21,116 nt of DNA from Bacteroidales bacterium (GCA_003554665.1 PWGY01000141.1:1-21116), one strand, 5' to 3'. Positions 8,881 to 17,094 are shown, counted from the stretch's first letter. Numbers and translations: made by a program. The notes: a model not told the origin generated them from the letters alone.

Positions 8881-11800
8881 TTAAGCGGGTGTGGAGAGGT
8901 GCTGATGTATCAGTTGAATAAAGTGGTCAATCGATATGGGCTTTGTGATATAATTATCACAGCCGGCATCAATGGCTTTTCTTTTATCTACTTCCCCGGA
9001 ATAGGCGGTCATGGCAATTACCGGCAGCTCAGGATATTGCTGCTTGATGATTTTTGTGGCCTCCAGCCCGTTCATTACCGGCATTTTGATATCCATCAGC
9101 ACCAGGTCAATATCCGTATGATCGTGGGCGATTTCTGTTGCCTCTTTTCCGTTCCATGCATGCAATACCTCTATGTCAAACCTGCGAAGGATGGTTTTGG
9201 TCAGCTGAAAATTGTGCTTTTCATCCTCGGCAACCAGTATCCGGGCCTTTATGGGTGCTTGTTGGTTCTGGTTGCCTTTTTTTGCAGGAGAGCCCTGATG
9301 GAAGGTTTTTCCGGGGATGGTAAAATAAAAAATACTTCCTTTTCCCGGTTCGGACTCAAGCCAGATCTCACCACCGAGCAGGCTGACAAAGGAACTGGAA
9401 ATGGCGAGGCCCAGCCCGACTCCTGACTTTTCTCCGGAAGGCATGGGCTCCACCTGCTGGAAACGATCCCAGATGACAGACTGATTTTCCGGACGGATGC
9501 CGATGCCTGTATCGGCAACATAAAACAGCAATTTTCCTTTTTCTTTCCGGCAGCCAAACTCAACATGCCCCTCTTCCGTATATTTTATGGCGTTGTGCAC
9601 CAGGTTGGTCAACACCTGTGCAACTTTTGTCTTATCGGTGATGACCCATGCCTGATCGGCTTGCAACATATTGTTCAGGCGGAACTTCATGGGTTTATTC
9701 CTGGCAAACTGCTCCAACTGATTGTAAACGTTTTTCATTAACTCCCCGATGTCCGTTTCCTTCTCATGGGCTTCAATCAGTCCTGATTCGATGGTCGACA
9801 TGCTGATGATGTCGTCGATTATGGAAAGCAACTGATTGCCACTTTGGCATATGGTATTGCTTAGCTCCCTTACCCGTTCCGGGCTGTGGCTGCCTTCACC
9901 CAGTATTTCAGAAAACCCCATAATGGAATTCAGGGGAGTTCGTATTTCATGTGAAAGATTATTGAGAAAGGCTGTTTTCAGTTTGTCGCTTTCCTCAGCC
10001 CTGGCCCTGGCTGCTTTCAACTCCTCAATGCTTTTGGCCCTTTGTATGCCCATGCTGATCTGGCTGGAGGCATATTCAAGCAAATGGCAGTGGGTTGTGT
10101 CCAGTGCGTCCGGGTCGTTGTAATTCTGAATCACGACGGCCCCGAATATTTCTCCGCCGGCAAAAAGAGGAACCCCCAGCCAGACTTTACTCATTGTTCC
10201 AATCAGTTTAACGTCTCCCTGACTGATCAGTTTTTCAATATCCGGCTGATGAAGCAATCTGGACTTCCCGCTGGTAATAACCAGCCCGGTCAGTGACCCT
10301 TTTGCCGGGAATTGCATGATCTGTGCTTTCTCGGTCTGCTCAAAGGGAACGGACAGCATTCCGGTTGTTTTATCATACAGGGCAACGTAGAAATTTGTGG
10401 TATCCATCAGTTTGCCAAGTGATTCCCTGATGGAGGCAAGCAACTCCTCTGTTTTTTCTGTGGTAATGGTGGCATTGGCAATCTGATAAAGCACACGTCG
10501 GGTGGTTTCGTGTAATTTTCGGTCACTCACATCCCGGACAATGGCCAGCAGGAGATTGCTTTCATTGACAAATAAAGGACTCAGGCTGATCTCTGCGTCA
10601 AATGGTTTTCCTTTACCATCCAGATGTACCCATTCAAAGTGCTGTTTTTCCCCCATAGAGGCCAAACGGATAAGTTCTTCGGCCTTATCCCGGGAGGGGG
10701 TGCCGTCCGGCTGTTGTGGCGGGGAAAGATGCCAGGGGTTACGCCCCAGGAGGTCTTCTTTCCGGTACCGGAACATCCTTTCTGCATGGGGGTTGCAGTC
10801 CAGAATTCCTGCTTCTGACATCAGCAGGATGCCATCACTGGCATACTCAAACAAGGCCCTGTACTTCTTTTCGCTTTCTTCCAGAGCCTGCTTTTGTTCA
10901 TACTTTTCGGTTACGTCAGAGAAGACCATGACCACCCCGGTTATGTTCTCTTCTGTATCTTTGATGGGTGCCGCAGAATCGGCAATCTGGTGTTCGGATC
11001 CATCTCTGGCGATCAGCACGGTATCATTGGCCATCCCGACAATCCTCCCCCTTTCCAAAACAAGCCGGGCAGGGTTTTCTGCTTCTTGTCTTGTTTTGGC
11101 GCTGAAAATACGAAACACTTCCGACAGTGGTTTGTGCATGGCCTCCCTCAGGAGCCATCCGGTCATTTTTTCTGCAATCGGGTTCATGTCCGTTACCCGT
11201 CCATCCAGGTCGGTGGTGATGACACCGTCACCGATTGATTGAAGTGTAACACGGAGGTTTTCACGATGTCGCCGGATGTCGGCGATTGCTTTCCTGCGTT
11301 GAAAAAAGAGTCCTGTCAGTCTGGCGGCATTTTGAAGGAGCCTTTCTTCCTCCGGTAAAAATTCATGGTGGTGAGTGTCATAACAAACCTGAATAAACCC
11401 GATTTTTTGCCCGTTAACTTCAATGTCGGTATGTAGTAAATCACTGCCGGTGCACTTATTTGGTTTTTTCGGGGAGCTATACACATCGGCCACGTTGATC
11501 ATAACATGAGCGGAAGCCGGGTGTTGCATGGCTTCTGAAATATGCTTTTCCAACTGCATGCAAAAGGTTTCGCCAGGAAGCTCTTTGTGCATACTTTCAT
11601 TGATGGAGGTCAGGCAGCGTAATTCTTTGATCCGTTCTTTAAGCTGACCCTCCAGTTTTTTTCTTTGATCTTCAAGCTCTATACTGTACAAGGCAAATCC
11701 AATGTCGTCAGCCACTTCACGGAAAATGGACTGTGCTTCATCCAGACAGGCATAGGCTTCCGGTGCAGCAGCTGTAAGCACCCCGTATGCCTTGCCTTTG

Positions 11801-12240
11801 TAGCTCAAAACCATGCTCAGACCTGCGTTTTCGGATGCTTTCTCTTTGCCCGGGCAATCAGTGCATGTGCCAGAGTGGTGTTTAAACACAACCAGTTCGC
11901 GGGTTTTCAGGGCTTCTGTCATGCATGCTGGCTGTTTGCCGTGCCGGAAGTACTCCTGTAAGGCTGTGAACTGGTTACCCATTTTGCTTGATGCGGTCAA
12001 CGAAACTTTTCCGGACTCATCTGTCAGGGCGATCCATGCATACTGGTAACCCATGCTTTCAGTCAGGTTGTCACAGGCCTTGAATATCAACTTTTCAGGG
12101 TTTTTCTCCCTGGCAATTAGCTGATTGACATTTCGCACTCCTTTGAGTACATTTTTCAGGTGGAACTCTTTCCTGAGTGCATTGCGGAGTCCCCGGATTT
12201 TTTTTGATTGTTGTTCCCCGGAAGAAAATTTACGGGCCAT
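8881..12240 (-). CDS. Soluble hybrid sensor histidine kinase, GAF-GAF-PAS-PAS-GAF-HisKA-HATPase-REC
   Basis: This 1119-residue cytoplasmic protein has no membrane segment. Approximate order: GAF-like domain (30-190) with a C126-x2-C129-P motif; second GAF-like domain (205-318); PAS (325-450); PAS (455-578); GAF (585-735); a short coiled linker; dimerisation/phosphoacceptor domain with H764 in NLSHEIRTPLN; ATPase domain with N883 (VHNAIKYT), DTGIG near 910 and the GLGLA box near 942; and a C-terminal receiver with acidic residues E1005-D1006, phosphoacceptor D1050, T1078 and K1100. It should autophosphorylate and pass phosphate to its own receiver, or receive it from a partner. It is the last gene of the four-gene sensory operon, 14 bp after the smaller kinase. 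The first GAF with CxxCP resembles, from memory, a known variant in multi-domain kinases. No HPt or DNA-binding output is encoded here, so the relay must continue elsewhere or act by protein contact. Confidence 0.93.
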   Translation of the reverse strand: MARKFSSGEQQSKKIRGLRNALRKEFHLKNVLKGVRNVNQLIAREKNPEKLIFKACDNLTESMGYQYAWIALTDESGKVSLTASSKMGNQFTALQEYFRHGKQPACMTEALKTRELVVFKHHSGTCTDCPGKEKASENAGLSMVLSYKGKAYGVLTAAAPEAYACLDEAQSIFREVADDIGFALYSIELEDQRKKLEGQLKERIKELRCLTSINESMHKELPGETFCMQLEKHISEAMQHPASAHVMINVADVYSSPKKPNKCTGSDLLHTDIEVNGQKIGFIQVCYDTHHHEFLPEEERLLQNAARLTGLFFQRRKAIADIRRHRENLRVTLQSIGDGVITTDLDGRVTDMNPIAEKMTGWLLREAMHKPLSEVFRIFSAKTRQEAENPARLVLERGRIVGMANDTVLIARDGSEHQIADSAAPIKDTEENITGVVMVFSDVTEKYEQKQALEESEKKYRALFEYASDGILLMSEAGILDCNPHAERMFRYRKEDLLGRNPWHLSPPQQPDGTPSRDKAEELIRLASMGEKQHFEWVHLDGKGKPFDAEISLSPLFVNESNLLLAIVRDVSDRKLHETTRRVLYQIANATITTEKTEELLASIRESLGKLMDTTNFYVALYDKTTGMLSVPFEQTEKAQIMQFPAKGSLTGLVITSGKSRLLHQPDIEKLISQGDVKLIGTMSKVWLGVPLFAGGEIFGAVVIQNYNDPDALDTTHCHLLEYASSQISMGIQRAKSIEELKAARARAEESDKLKTAFLNNLSHEIRTPLNSIMGFSEILGEGSHSPERVRELSNTICQSGNQLLSIIDDIISMSTIESGLIEAHEKETDIGELMKNVYNQLEQFARNKPMKFRLNNMLQADQAWVITDKTKVAQVLTNLVHNAIKYTEEGHVEFGCRKEKGKLLFYVADTGIGIRPENQSVIWDRFQQVEPMPSGEKSGVGLGLAISSSFVSLLGGEIWLESEPGKGSIFYFTIPGKTFHQGSPAKKGNQNQQAPIKARILVAEDEKHNFQLTKTILRRFDIEVLHAWNGKEATEIAHDHTDIDLVLMDIKMPVMNGLEATKIIKQQYPELPVIAMTAYSGEVDKRKAIDAGCDNYITKPISIDHFIQLIHQHLSTPA

Positions 12241-12254
12241 ACTATGTCGTTGTA

Positions 12255-13445
12255 TTAATGTTCAGTGTTTTGCTGGACTGGTAAAGTGAATGAGAAACAG
12301 GAACCTTCTTTTTCTTTGCTTTCCACAGTGAGCTTTCCCCCATGTTCTTCAATGATTTTCCGGCTTATGGCCAGCCCAAGTCCGGTGCTCGTTTCACCGG
12401 CTGTAGGCCGTGTGCTGGATTTATGAAAGGGGTTAAATATGTAAGGGATTTCACTTTCTTTGATTCCCAGGCCATGGTCAATCACCGAGGTTCTGGCGTA
12501 TTCACCGTCAAGGATGGTTCTGACAATCACTGTGCTGTTCTTGTGCGAATATTTGATTGCATTGCTGATCAGATTGTTCAGCACCTGTTCGGTTTTGTTT
12601 CTGTCGAAATGGAAATACCAGGGGCCTTCAGGGATCTCCAGTTTGATCTCAATATTTTTGTATTTGGCCACCATCCGGTTGAACTCCACGCTTTTCTCAA
12701 GCAGTGCCACATAATCACCAGTTTCTTTTTTCAGTGCGACGTCGCCTGACTCAATTTTCGAGATGTCGAGCAATTCCGTCATCAGACGAAGAGAAAACTG
12801 CAACCGCTCTTCAATGTTTTTGAGGAACTGTTGTTGTTGGGATACTGGAAAGCTGCCGGCATCATTAATCAATATGTCTGCATAAGAAATGGCGGCTGCA
12901 ATGGGGTTTCGAAGATCATGAGCTGCCATGTTCATGAACTTGTTTTTTTCTTCGTGAAGGATGGCCAGTTGTTCATTGGCATTTGTCAGGTCATCAAGGG
13001 TTTGTTCCAGCAGGATCTTTTCCTTGGTCAGCTGTCGTTGCAGGTTGTTGGTTTCACGGTTCAGCTCGGCCAGTCGCTGATTTTGTGTTACAATACGATT
13101 CAGATCCACTTCGCCGGTAACCAGCATTTGTCCCTCCTTGCGGAACACGCGTGCATGGATGGTCGTATTGATTTGTGATTCACTGCCAATGGTGAGCATC
13201 CCTTCATACACCGGTCTGCCAGTGCCAGGATTATCAGGGATTTCAAGGAGCTGGTTAAAGGATGGGTTAACCAGGGTTTCTGCGGCTGTCCCATGCATCA
13301 GCAGGCGGAAGGCGTTGTTCCCGAAAAGCAGTGACCGGTCCTCAATGGAAAAAACAGCGATGCAAAGGGCGTTGCTCACCAGGGCTGCGTTTTCGATCTC
13401 CTGCAGCCAGCAGGAAAGGGGTTGCATCTTTTCTGATTTCTTCAT
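12255..13445 (-). CDS. Soluble PAS-type sensor histidine kinase
   Basis: The ATG at 13445 (MKKSEKMQPL) gives a 396-residue kinase that starts 22 bp after the stop of the upstream gene. The frame is open to an ATG at 13577, but that start would run through the preceding coding sequence and give an unlikely Cys/Arg-rich N-terminus. Residues about 20-115 look like a PAS fold (IAVFSIEDRSLLFGNNAF). Residues 117-168 are a heptad-rich coiled coil. The phosphoacceptor is H176 in NMAAHDLRNPIA, and the ATPase domain has N295 (NLISNAIKYS), D323-x-G325-x-G327, and GLGLAI near 355. It has no transmembrane helix and no receiver, so it can only donate phosphate, plausibly to the receiver of the hybrid kinase encoded 14 bp downstream. 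Signal unknown; genetic linkage suggests the cobalamin protein. Confidence 0.9.
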   Translation of the reverse strand: MKKSEKMQPLSCWLQEIENAALVSNALCIAVFSIEDRSLLFGNNAFRLLMHGTAAETLVNPSFNQLLEIPDNPGTGRPVYEGMLTIGSESQINTTIHARVFRKEGQMLVTGEVDLNRIVTQNQRLAELNRETNNLQRQLTKEKILLEQTLDDLTNANEQLAILHEEKNKFMNMAAHDLRNPIAAAISYADILINDAGSFPVSQQQQFLKNIEERLQFSLRLMTELLDISKIESGDVALKKETGDYVALLEKSVEFNRMVAKYKNIEIKLEIPEGPWYFHFDRNKTEQVLNNLISNAIKYSHKNSTVIVRTILDGEYARTSVIDHGLGIKESEIPYIFNPFHKSSTRPTAGETSTGLGLAISRKIIEEHGGKLTVESKEKEGSCFSFTLPVQQNTEH

Positions 13446-13467
13446 TGATCCAAAGGCTGATTTTGGG

Positions 13468-13902
13468 TTATTGATGCGACAAATTTTCAAACAACGGGAT
13501 GTTGACCTGCATCCACTCATAAAGCGGAAGCACCTGCCTGTAAGCCTCACCTGGTAATTCTTCCCGGATGATATCAATCCACATGTTCAGCTGGGCTGCC
13601 CAGTAAGTGGAGGCGAAGCCCCTGCTCCTGTATGCCCTGAAGACCCATAAAATGGTTTCCACCAAAACCTCAGGGTTGTGGTTTTCCAGGATGGAGGCAA
13701 TGAAACGGGCGTGGTTGGCATGATTGTCACACATCATATCGCGGCCGGACTTCCCGATCAATTCGTCAATATCAGGCCGTGAAAGCATTTTTTCGTTAAC
13801 CCGGGCAATCATGCGCTGCGAAGCTGTGGTGTAAGCCTCAGCGGTGGTGGTGTCGAAGGGTCCCAGCTGGCCGGCACTGGCAATAAGGTCTTTTTTATCC
13901 AT
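13468..13902 (-). CDS. Unrecognised 144-residue helical protein coupled to the cobalamin-binding protein
   Basis: Its ATG overlaps the stop of the upstream cobalamin protein by one base (TAATG), so translation is probably coupled and equal amounts of the two products are likely. The protein appears all-helical, soluble and without signal peptide. Notable residues are C58, H61 and H64 (spaced C-x2-H-x2-H), H75, and four tryptophans (W86, W101, W108, W130). The central part, with D59-N60, H64-x2-F67-I and later W86 and R94-G95-F96, reminds me of a helical domain found next to B12-binding domains in larger regulators. The RSRGF stretch also resembles RsbRD-type N-terminal sensor domains. Both likenesses are from memory and unverified. 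A signalling adaptor between the cobalamin protein and the kinases is an inference from gene order only. Confidence 0.8.
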   Translation of the reverse strand: MDKKDLIASAGQLGPFDTTTAEAYTTASQRMIARVNEKMLSRPDIDELIGKSGRDMMCDNHANHARFIASILENHNPEVLVETILWVFRAYRSRGFASTYWAAQLNMWIDIIREELPGEAYRQVLPLYEWMQVNIPLFENLSHQ

Positions 13903-14555
13903 TATGATTGGTGTTGGTCAATAAAAGCTTCCAGTTCTGTCAGGTTTGCGATATACCGGGTATTCGGGTATCTTTCAGCCACCTCTTTCCCCCCGTAACG
14001 GAATGCCTGCCCCCCAATGATCACCGGGAGCTCAGACTTTTGCCGGATCAGCCGGAGGGTTTTTGCAAGCAGTGGGATGTGTGAGTATATGCTGACCGAA
14101 AGGGCCACCATGTCCGGGTTTTGCTTGTCAATATACCGGATCATTTCATTTGCCGGGACATTGGAGCCCGGGAAATAAGTGTCCCACCCCTTCATCTCAA
14201 AGAGGTCGGCCACCATTTTTACCCCCACCTGGTGAAATTCTGTCTCCACACAACCCAGCACCACTTTTCTGGCTTGCCGCTGGCGTGACACAATGTCGTA
14301 AAAAAGCTCATTCATGATGCTTTCGGTCACAGAGGTGGCAATATGTTCCTCTGCCACGGTAACCTGGTTGCTTTCCCAAAGTTCACCCACACGATACAAA
14401 GCCACCTTAATGGTATGCTCGTAAATGTCCTGAATAGGTATTCCTTTCGCTGCCAAATCCCTGATAAGATTTGAAGCGGCCACCCTGTTGCCTTGCAGTA
14501 TCAACTCCAGGTAGCGGTTTTCATCAGAATTGGTCCTGTTGCTGAATGCTTCCAT
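13902..14555 (-). CDS. Stand-alone cobalamin-binding sensor protein (CarH/LitR-type B12 domain, no DNA-binding domain)
   Basis: The 217-residue protein has a four-helix cap domain (about 12-90) followed by a B12-binding Rossmann-like domain (about 96-215). The cap carries W60-x9-E70-H71, the pattern that in CarH-type photoreceptors packs against the upper face of adenosylcobalamin. The Rossmann part carries E106-x-H108-x2-G111, the variant of DxHxxG in which His is the lower cobalt ligand. It also has S153-V-S155 in the SxL position and G181-G182. These features fit the photoreceptor/regulator branch better than methionine synthase or methyltransferase corrinoid proteins, which have DVHDIGKN. 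Unlike CarH it lacks the MerR helix-turn-helix. The residue after W60 is E61, where Thermus CarH, as I recall, has the His that ligates cobalt after illumination. It heads the sensory operon, 33 bp after cysS, which may be co-transcribed. Cobalamin binding is very likely; light sensing is plausible but unproven. Confidence 0.88.
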   Translation of the reverse strand: MEAFSNRTNSDENRYLELILQGNRVAASNLIRDLAAKGIPIQDIYEHTIKVALYRVGELWESNQVTVAEEHIATSVTESIMNELFYDIVSRQRQARKVVLGCVETEFHQVGVKMVADLFEMKGWDTYFPGSNVPANEMIRYIDKQNPDMVALSVSIYSHIPLLAKTLRLIRQKSELPVIIGGQAFRYGGKEVAERYPNTRYIANLTELEAFIDQHQS

Positions 14556-14588
14556 GTGAGGAATATTTCAGCACTAAGATAAAAAATA

Positions 14589-16070
14589 TTAACGGTTTAT
14601 CTCCCAGGTGCTACCCTCTTTGCTGTCTTTTATGATAATATTCATTTGCTGAAGGGCATCCCTGAGCCGGTCCGCTGTTTCCCAGTCTTTGTTTTCACGG
14701 GCCTTTTTGCGTAACTCAAGAATGAGTTCCATGAGTTCTTCCAGCAGTTCATCCTGTTGCCCATGGCCACCATGTTCGGCATTTAATCCGAAAATATCCT
14801 CCAGGAAAAGGTGGAATGTTTTTCGAAGGGCTTCCAGATCTTTACCGCACAGGGTCTCCCTTTGGTCACGAACAGCGTTGATTGTTTTTACGGCATCAAA
14901 AAGATGGGCGATGGCTACCGGGCTGTTGAAATCATCCTGCATGGCAGTGTGACATTTCTTAGCCAGATCCGGGATCTTTGTGCTGGAAGTTTCTGAAGGC
15001 TGCAGTTGGTTCAGGGTTTCAGATGCCTGCAGTAGTCTTTGGAGGCCTTTGTCAGCCGCCTGCAGGGCCTCATTGCTGAAGTCAAGGGTGCTGCGGTAAT
15101 GTGCCTGCAGAATAAAGAAGCGTATGGTCAGTGGGCTGTAGGCCTTTGTCAGCTCATCATGCTTGCCGTCGAAAAACTCCCTGAGGGTGATGAAGTTCCC
15201 CAGGGATTTGCCCATTTTCTGCCCGTTGATGGTGATCATGTTGTTGTGCATCCAGTAACGAACCGTGTCTTTGCCGAAGGTGGCATTTGACTGGGCAATT
15301 TCGCACTCATGGTGGGGAAACAGCAGATCCATGCCACCACCGTGGATGTCGAATTCCTTTCCCAGGTATTTGGCGCTCATGGCAGAACACTCCAGGTGCC
15401 AGCCCGGGAAGCCTTCTCCCCATGGCGAAGGCCAGCGCATCAGATGAGTGGGAGATGCTTTTTTCCACAGGGCAAAGTCGGCCGGATGGCGTTTTTCTTC
15501 CTGGCCTTCCAGCTCCCGGTTGCCTGCCATCATTTCCTCCACGTTCCTCCCGCTGAGCTTGCCGTAATGATGCTGCTCATTGTACTTTTTGACGTCAAAG
15601 TATACCGAACCATCCACTTCATAAGCATACCCCGCATCCAAAATGGCCTTCACCATTTCAATCTGTTCAATGATGTGGCCTGAGGCCCTCGGCTCGATGC
15701 TGGGTTTCTGTACATTCAGCCGGGCCATGTCTTCATGGTAGCGATCTGAGTAATACTGGACTATTTCCATGGGCTCCAGTTGCTCCAGTCGTGCCTTTTT
15801 GGTGATCTTGTCTTCCCCGCTGTCAGCATCACCCTCCAGGTGGCCCACATCGGTAATGTTCCTTACATAGCGGACTTTGTATCCAAGATGCTTCAGGTAA
15901 CGGAATACAAGGTCGAAAGTGATGGCCGGACGTGCATGACCAAGGTGGGCATCTCCGTAAACCGTGGGGCCACAAACATAAAGCCCGGTGAATGGAGGGG
16001 TTGCCGGATCAAATTTCTCCAGTCGACGTGTTAAAGTATTGTAGATATGTAAATTATTTTTTGTGATCAT
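14589..16070 (-). CDS. cysS: Cysteinyl-tRNA synthetase
   Basis: This 493-residue class I aminoacyl-tRNA synthetase attaches cysteine to tRNA-Cys in the cytoplasm. The HIGH signature is present as H-L-G-H at 42-45 and the KMSKS signature as K-M-G-K-S at 285-289. Probable zinc ligands in the active site are C33 (YVCGPTVYG), C228 (GWHLECSAM), H253 and E257 ([10 protein letters not shown]), as expected for CysRS. The remainder is the anticodon stem-contact and binding region, including a short charged helix ([13 protein letters not shown]) typical of the C-terminal DALR region. Length fits the family (about 460-500 aa). It is preceded by a perfect -7 element (16112-16119) and followed after 33 bp by the sensory operon on the same strand. 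Confidence 0.97.
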   Translation of the reverse strand: MITKNNLHIYNTLTRRLEKFDPATPPFTGLYVCGPTVYGDAHLGHARPAITFDLVFRYLKHLGYKVRYVRNITDVGHLEGDADSGEDKITKKARLEQLEPMEIVQYYSDRYHEDMARLNVQKPSIEPRASGHIIEQIEMVKAILDAGYAYEVDGSVYFDVKKYNEQHHYGKLSGRNVEEMMAGNRELEGQEEKRHPADFALWKKASPTHLMRWPSPWGEGFPGWHLECSAMSAKYLGKEFDIHGGGMDLLFPHHECEIAQSNATFGKDTVRYWMHNNMITINGQKMGKSLGNFITLREFFDGKHDELTKAYSPLTIRFFILQAHYRSTLDFSNEALQAADKGLQRLLQASETLNQLQPSETSSTKIPDLAKKCHTAMQDDFNSPVAIAHLFDAVKTINAVRDQRETLCGKDLEALRKTFHLFLEDIFGLNAEHGGHGQQDELLEELMELILELRKKARENKDWETADRLRDALQQMNIIIKDSKEGSTWEINR

Positions 16071-16111
16071 GCTGGCAGTCCTTGTTTAAAATCAACATTT
16101 TCTGAGAGTTG

Positions 16112-16119
16112 CAAAGGTA
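16112..16119 (-). promoter_or_regulatory. Probable -7 promoter element for cysS
   Basis: On the minus strand this octamer reads TACCTTTG, a perfect match to the Bacteroidota -7 consensus TAnnTTTG, 41 bp before the cysS start. No TTG is seen at the -33 spacing, so the promoter is incomplete by eye. Transcription would begin near 16105. Confidence 0.4.
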
Positions 16120-16237
16120 ATAAAAATAGGTTTTCTGAGGTGCCGGAGCCTCCTGTATGCAATGATCCGGAATGCTTTATGGAATCTTGTCCAATGCCAC
16201 TGTTCTGTAGTCGTTTTGTTTTGTCTCCGGAACCAGC

Positions 16238-16996
16238 TTATTGCTTTGCAAGCACCTCCTTTGTTTTGTTGTACCCAATGTCAAAAACCTTTCGGGCACT
16301 TGAGAGATCCAGAATTCCGTAATGTTGCAGCTCTTCCGGTTCAATGTATATGTTGCATTTTTCTTTCCTGATTTCTGCGTGATTGCGCATGGTCAGGTGG
16401 AATGACCGGATGGCAATGGTTCTGAGCCCGGATATTTGTTCTTCATGGCCGAGGGGGTTCACATTGATTCCGATGATTGTCCGGCACTTTCCCTCCAGTG
16501 GTTCAACAGGGAAGTTATTTACAATGCCCCCGTCAAGATACTGATGTCCGTCGATTTCAACCGGCGGGAAGACAACCGGAATGGAAGAGGAAGCCTTGAT
16601 GGCCTGTATCAGCTCTCCTCTGTCAAAGCGGGTATATTCGATTGTGTTGATGTTTACCGCGTGCAGGATCAGGGGTATTTGCAACTCCTCAAACGTATTG
16701 GCGGTAAGGGTCTTGCGCAAGGTCTTTTCGAAACCTGTCATCTTCAGCAAGCCATCTTTTGGAACAACAAGACGCAGGAATGCGACCAGATTTTTGCTAA
16801 TCAGGGCTTTCAAAACTTCTTCCGCATTTTTACCGTCTGCATAAAGGGCTCCCACAATGGCACCGGCGCTGACCCCTGAAATTATTTCAGGCTTGATGCC
16901 GTGTTCTTCAAGGGCCTTGATTGCCCCCAGGTGGGCAAAGCCTCTGGTGCCGCCGCCACTTAGTACCAGGCCGTATTTGTATTTCTTTTTTATCAT
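16238..16996 (-). CDS. Patatin-like phospholipase (RssA-type alpha/beta hydrolase)
   Basis: The 252-residue protein has the three patatin signatures: the oxyanion-hole glycine loop G14-G-G-T-R-G19, the nucleophile elbow G41-V-S43-A-G45, and the dyad aspartate D155 in YLDGGIVNN. S43 and D155 should form the catalytic Ser-Asp dyad of a lipid acyl hydrolase. No signal peptide or membrane helix is evident, so it is probably cytosolic and membrane-associating. Length and layout match the short single-domain RssA/YchK-like bacterial members and not the outer-membrane PlpD type with a C-terminal barrel. Monocistronic in appearance; it is divergent from the small barrel protein and has its own promoter (17020-17050). 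Substrate unknown. Confidence 0.93.
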   Translation of the reverse strand: MIKKKYKYGLVLSGGGTRGFAHLGAIKALEEHGIKPEIISGVSAGAIVGALYADGKNAEEVLKALISKNLVAFLRLVVPKDGLLKMTGFEKTLRKTLTANTFEELQIPLILHAVNINTIEYTRFDRGELIQAIKASSSIPVVFPPVEIDGHQYLDGGIVNNFPVEPLEGKCRTIIGINVNPLGHEEQISGLRTIAIRSFHLTMRNHAEIRKEKCNIYIEPEELQHYGILDLSSARKVFDIGYNKTKEVLAKQ

Positions 16997-17019
16997 TATA
17001 TATAAGTTTGTTGATGACG

Positions 17020-17050
17020 TAAATATAGATATTTACCCGATGTAACGCAA
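17020..17050 (-). promoter_or_regulatory. Probable promoter for the patatin-like gene
   Basis: On the minus strand TTG (17050-17048) and TATATTTA (17027-17020) are separated by 20 nt, close to the Bacteroidota -33/-7 pattern with A replacing the last G. Predicted start is near 17013, giving a very short leader before the ATG at 16996. Confidence 0.45.
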
Positions 17051-17063
17051 GCTAAAACATTTT

Positions 17064-17094
17064 TTTGAAATGATCCGGATAATTTGTAAATTTG
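17064..17094 (+). promoter_or_regulatory. Strong Bacteroidota-type promoter for the small barrel protein
   Basis: TTTG at 17064-17067 and TAAATTTG at 17087-17094 are separated by exactly 19 nt, a full match to the Bacteroidota TTTG/TAnnTTTG promoter. Transcription should begin around 17100, leaving a leader of only about 15 nt before the ATG at 17116. It stands back to back with the patatin promoter, the two -33 boxes being 13 bp apart. Confidence 0.65.

Noticed and set aside
10502..11242. Open frame of 246 codons on the plus strand
   Set aside because: It lies entirely antisense to the PAS region of the hybrid kinase, and its translation is Ser/Arg-rich without domain features; it is a shadow frame.
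13446..13577. Upstream extension of the PAS kinase to the ATG at 13577
   Set aside because: It would overlap the end of the 144-residue gene by about 110 bp and adds a Cys/Arg-rich stretch; the ATG at 13445 follows that gene cleanly.
13902..14555. Corrinoid methyltransferase or methionine-synthase-type B12 protein
   Set aside because: These have DxHDIGKN-type motifs and neighbouring methyltransferase genes; here the motif is ExHxxG with W-x9-EH, and the neighbours are kinases.
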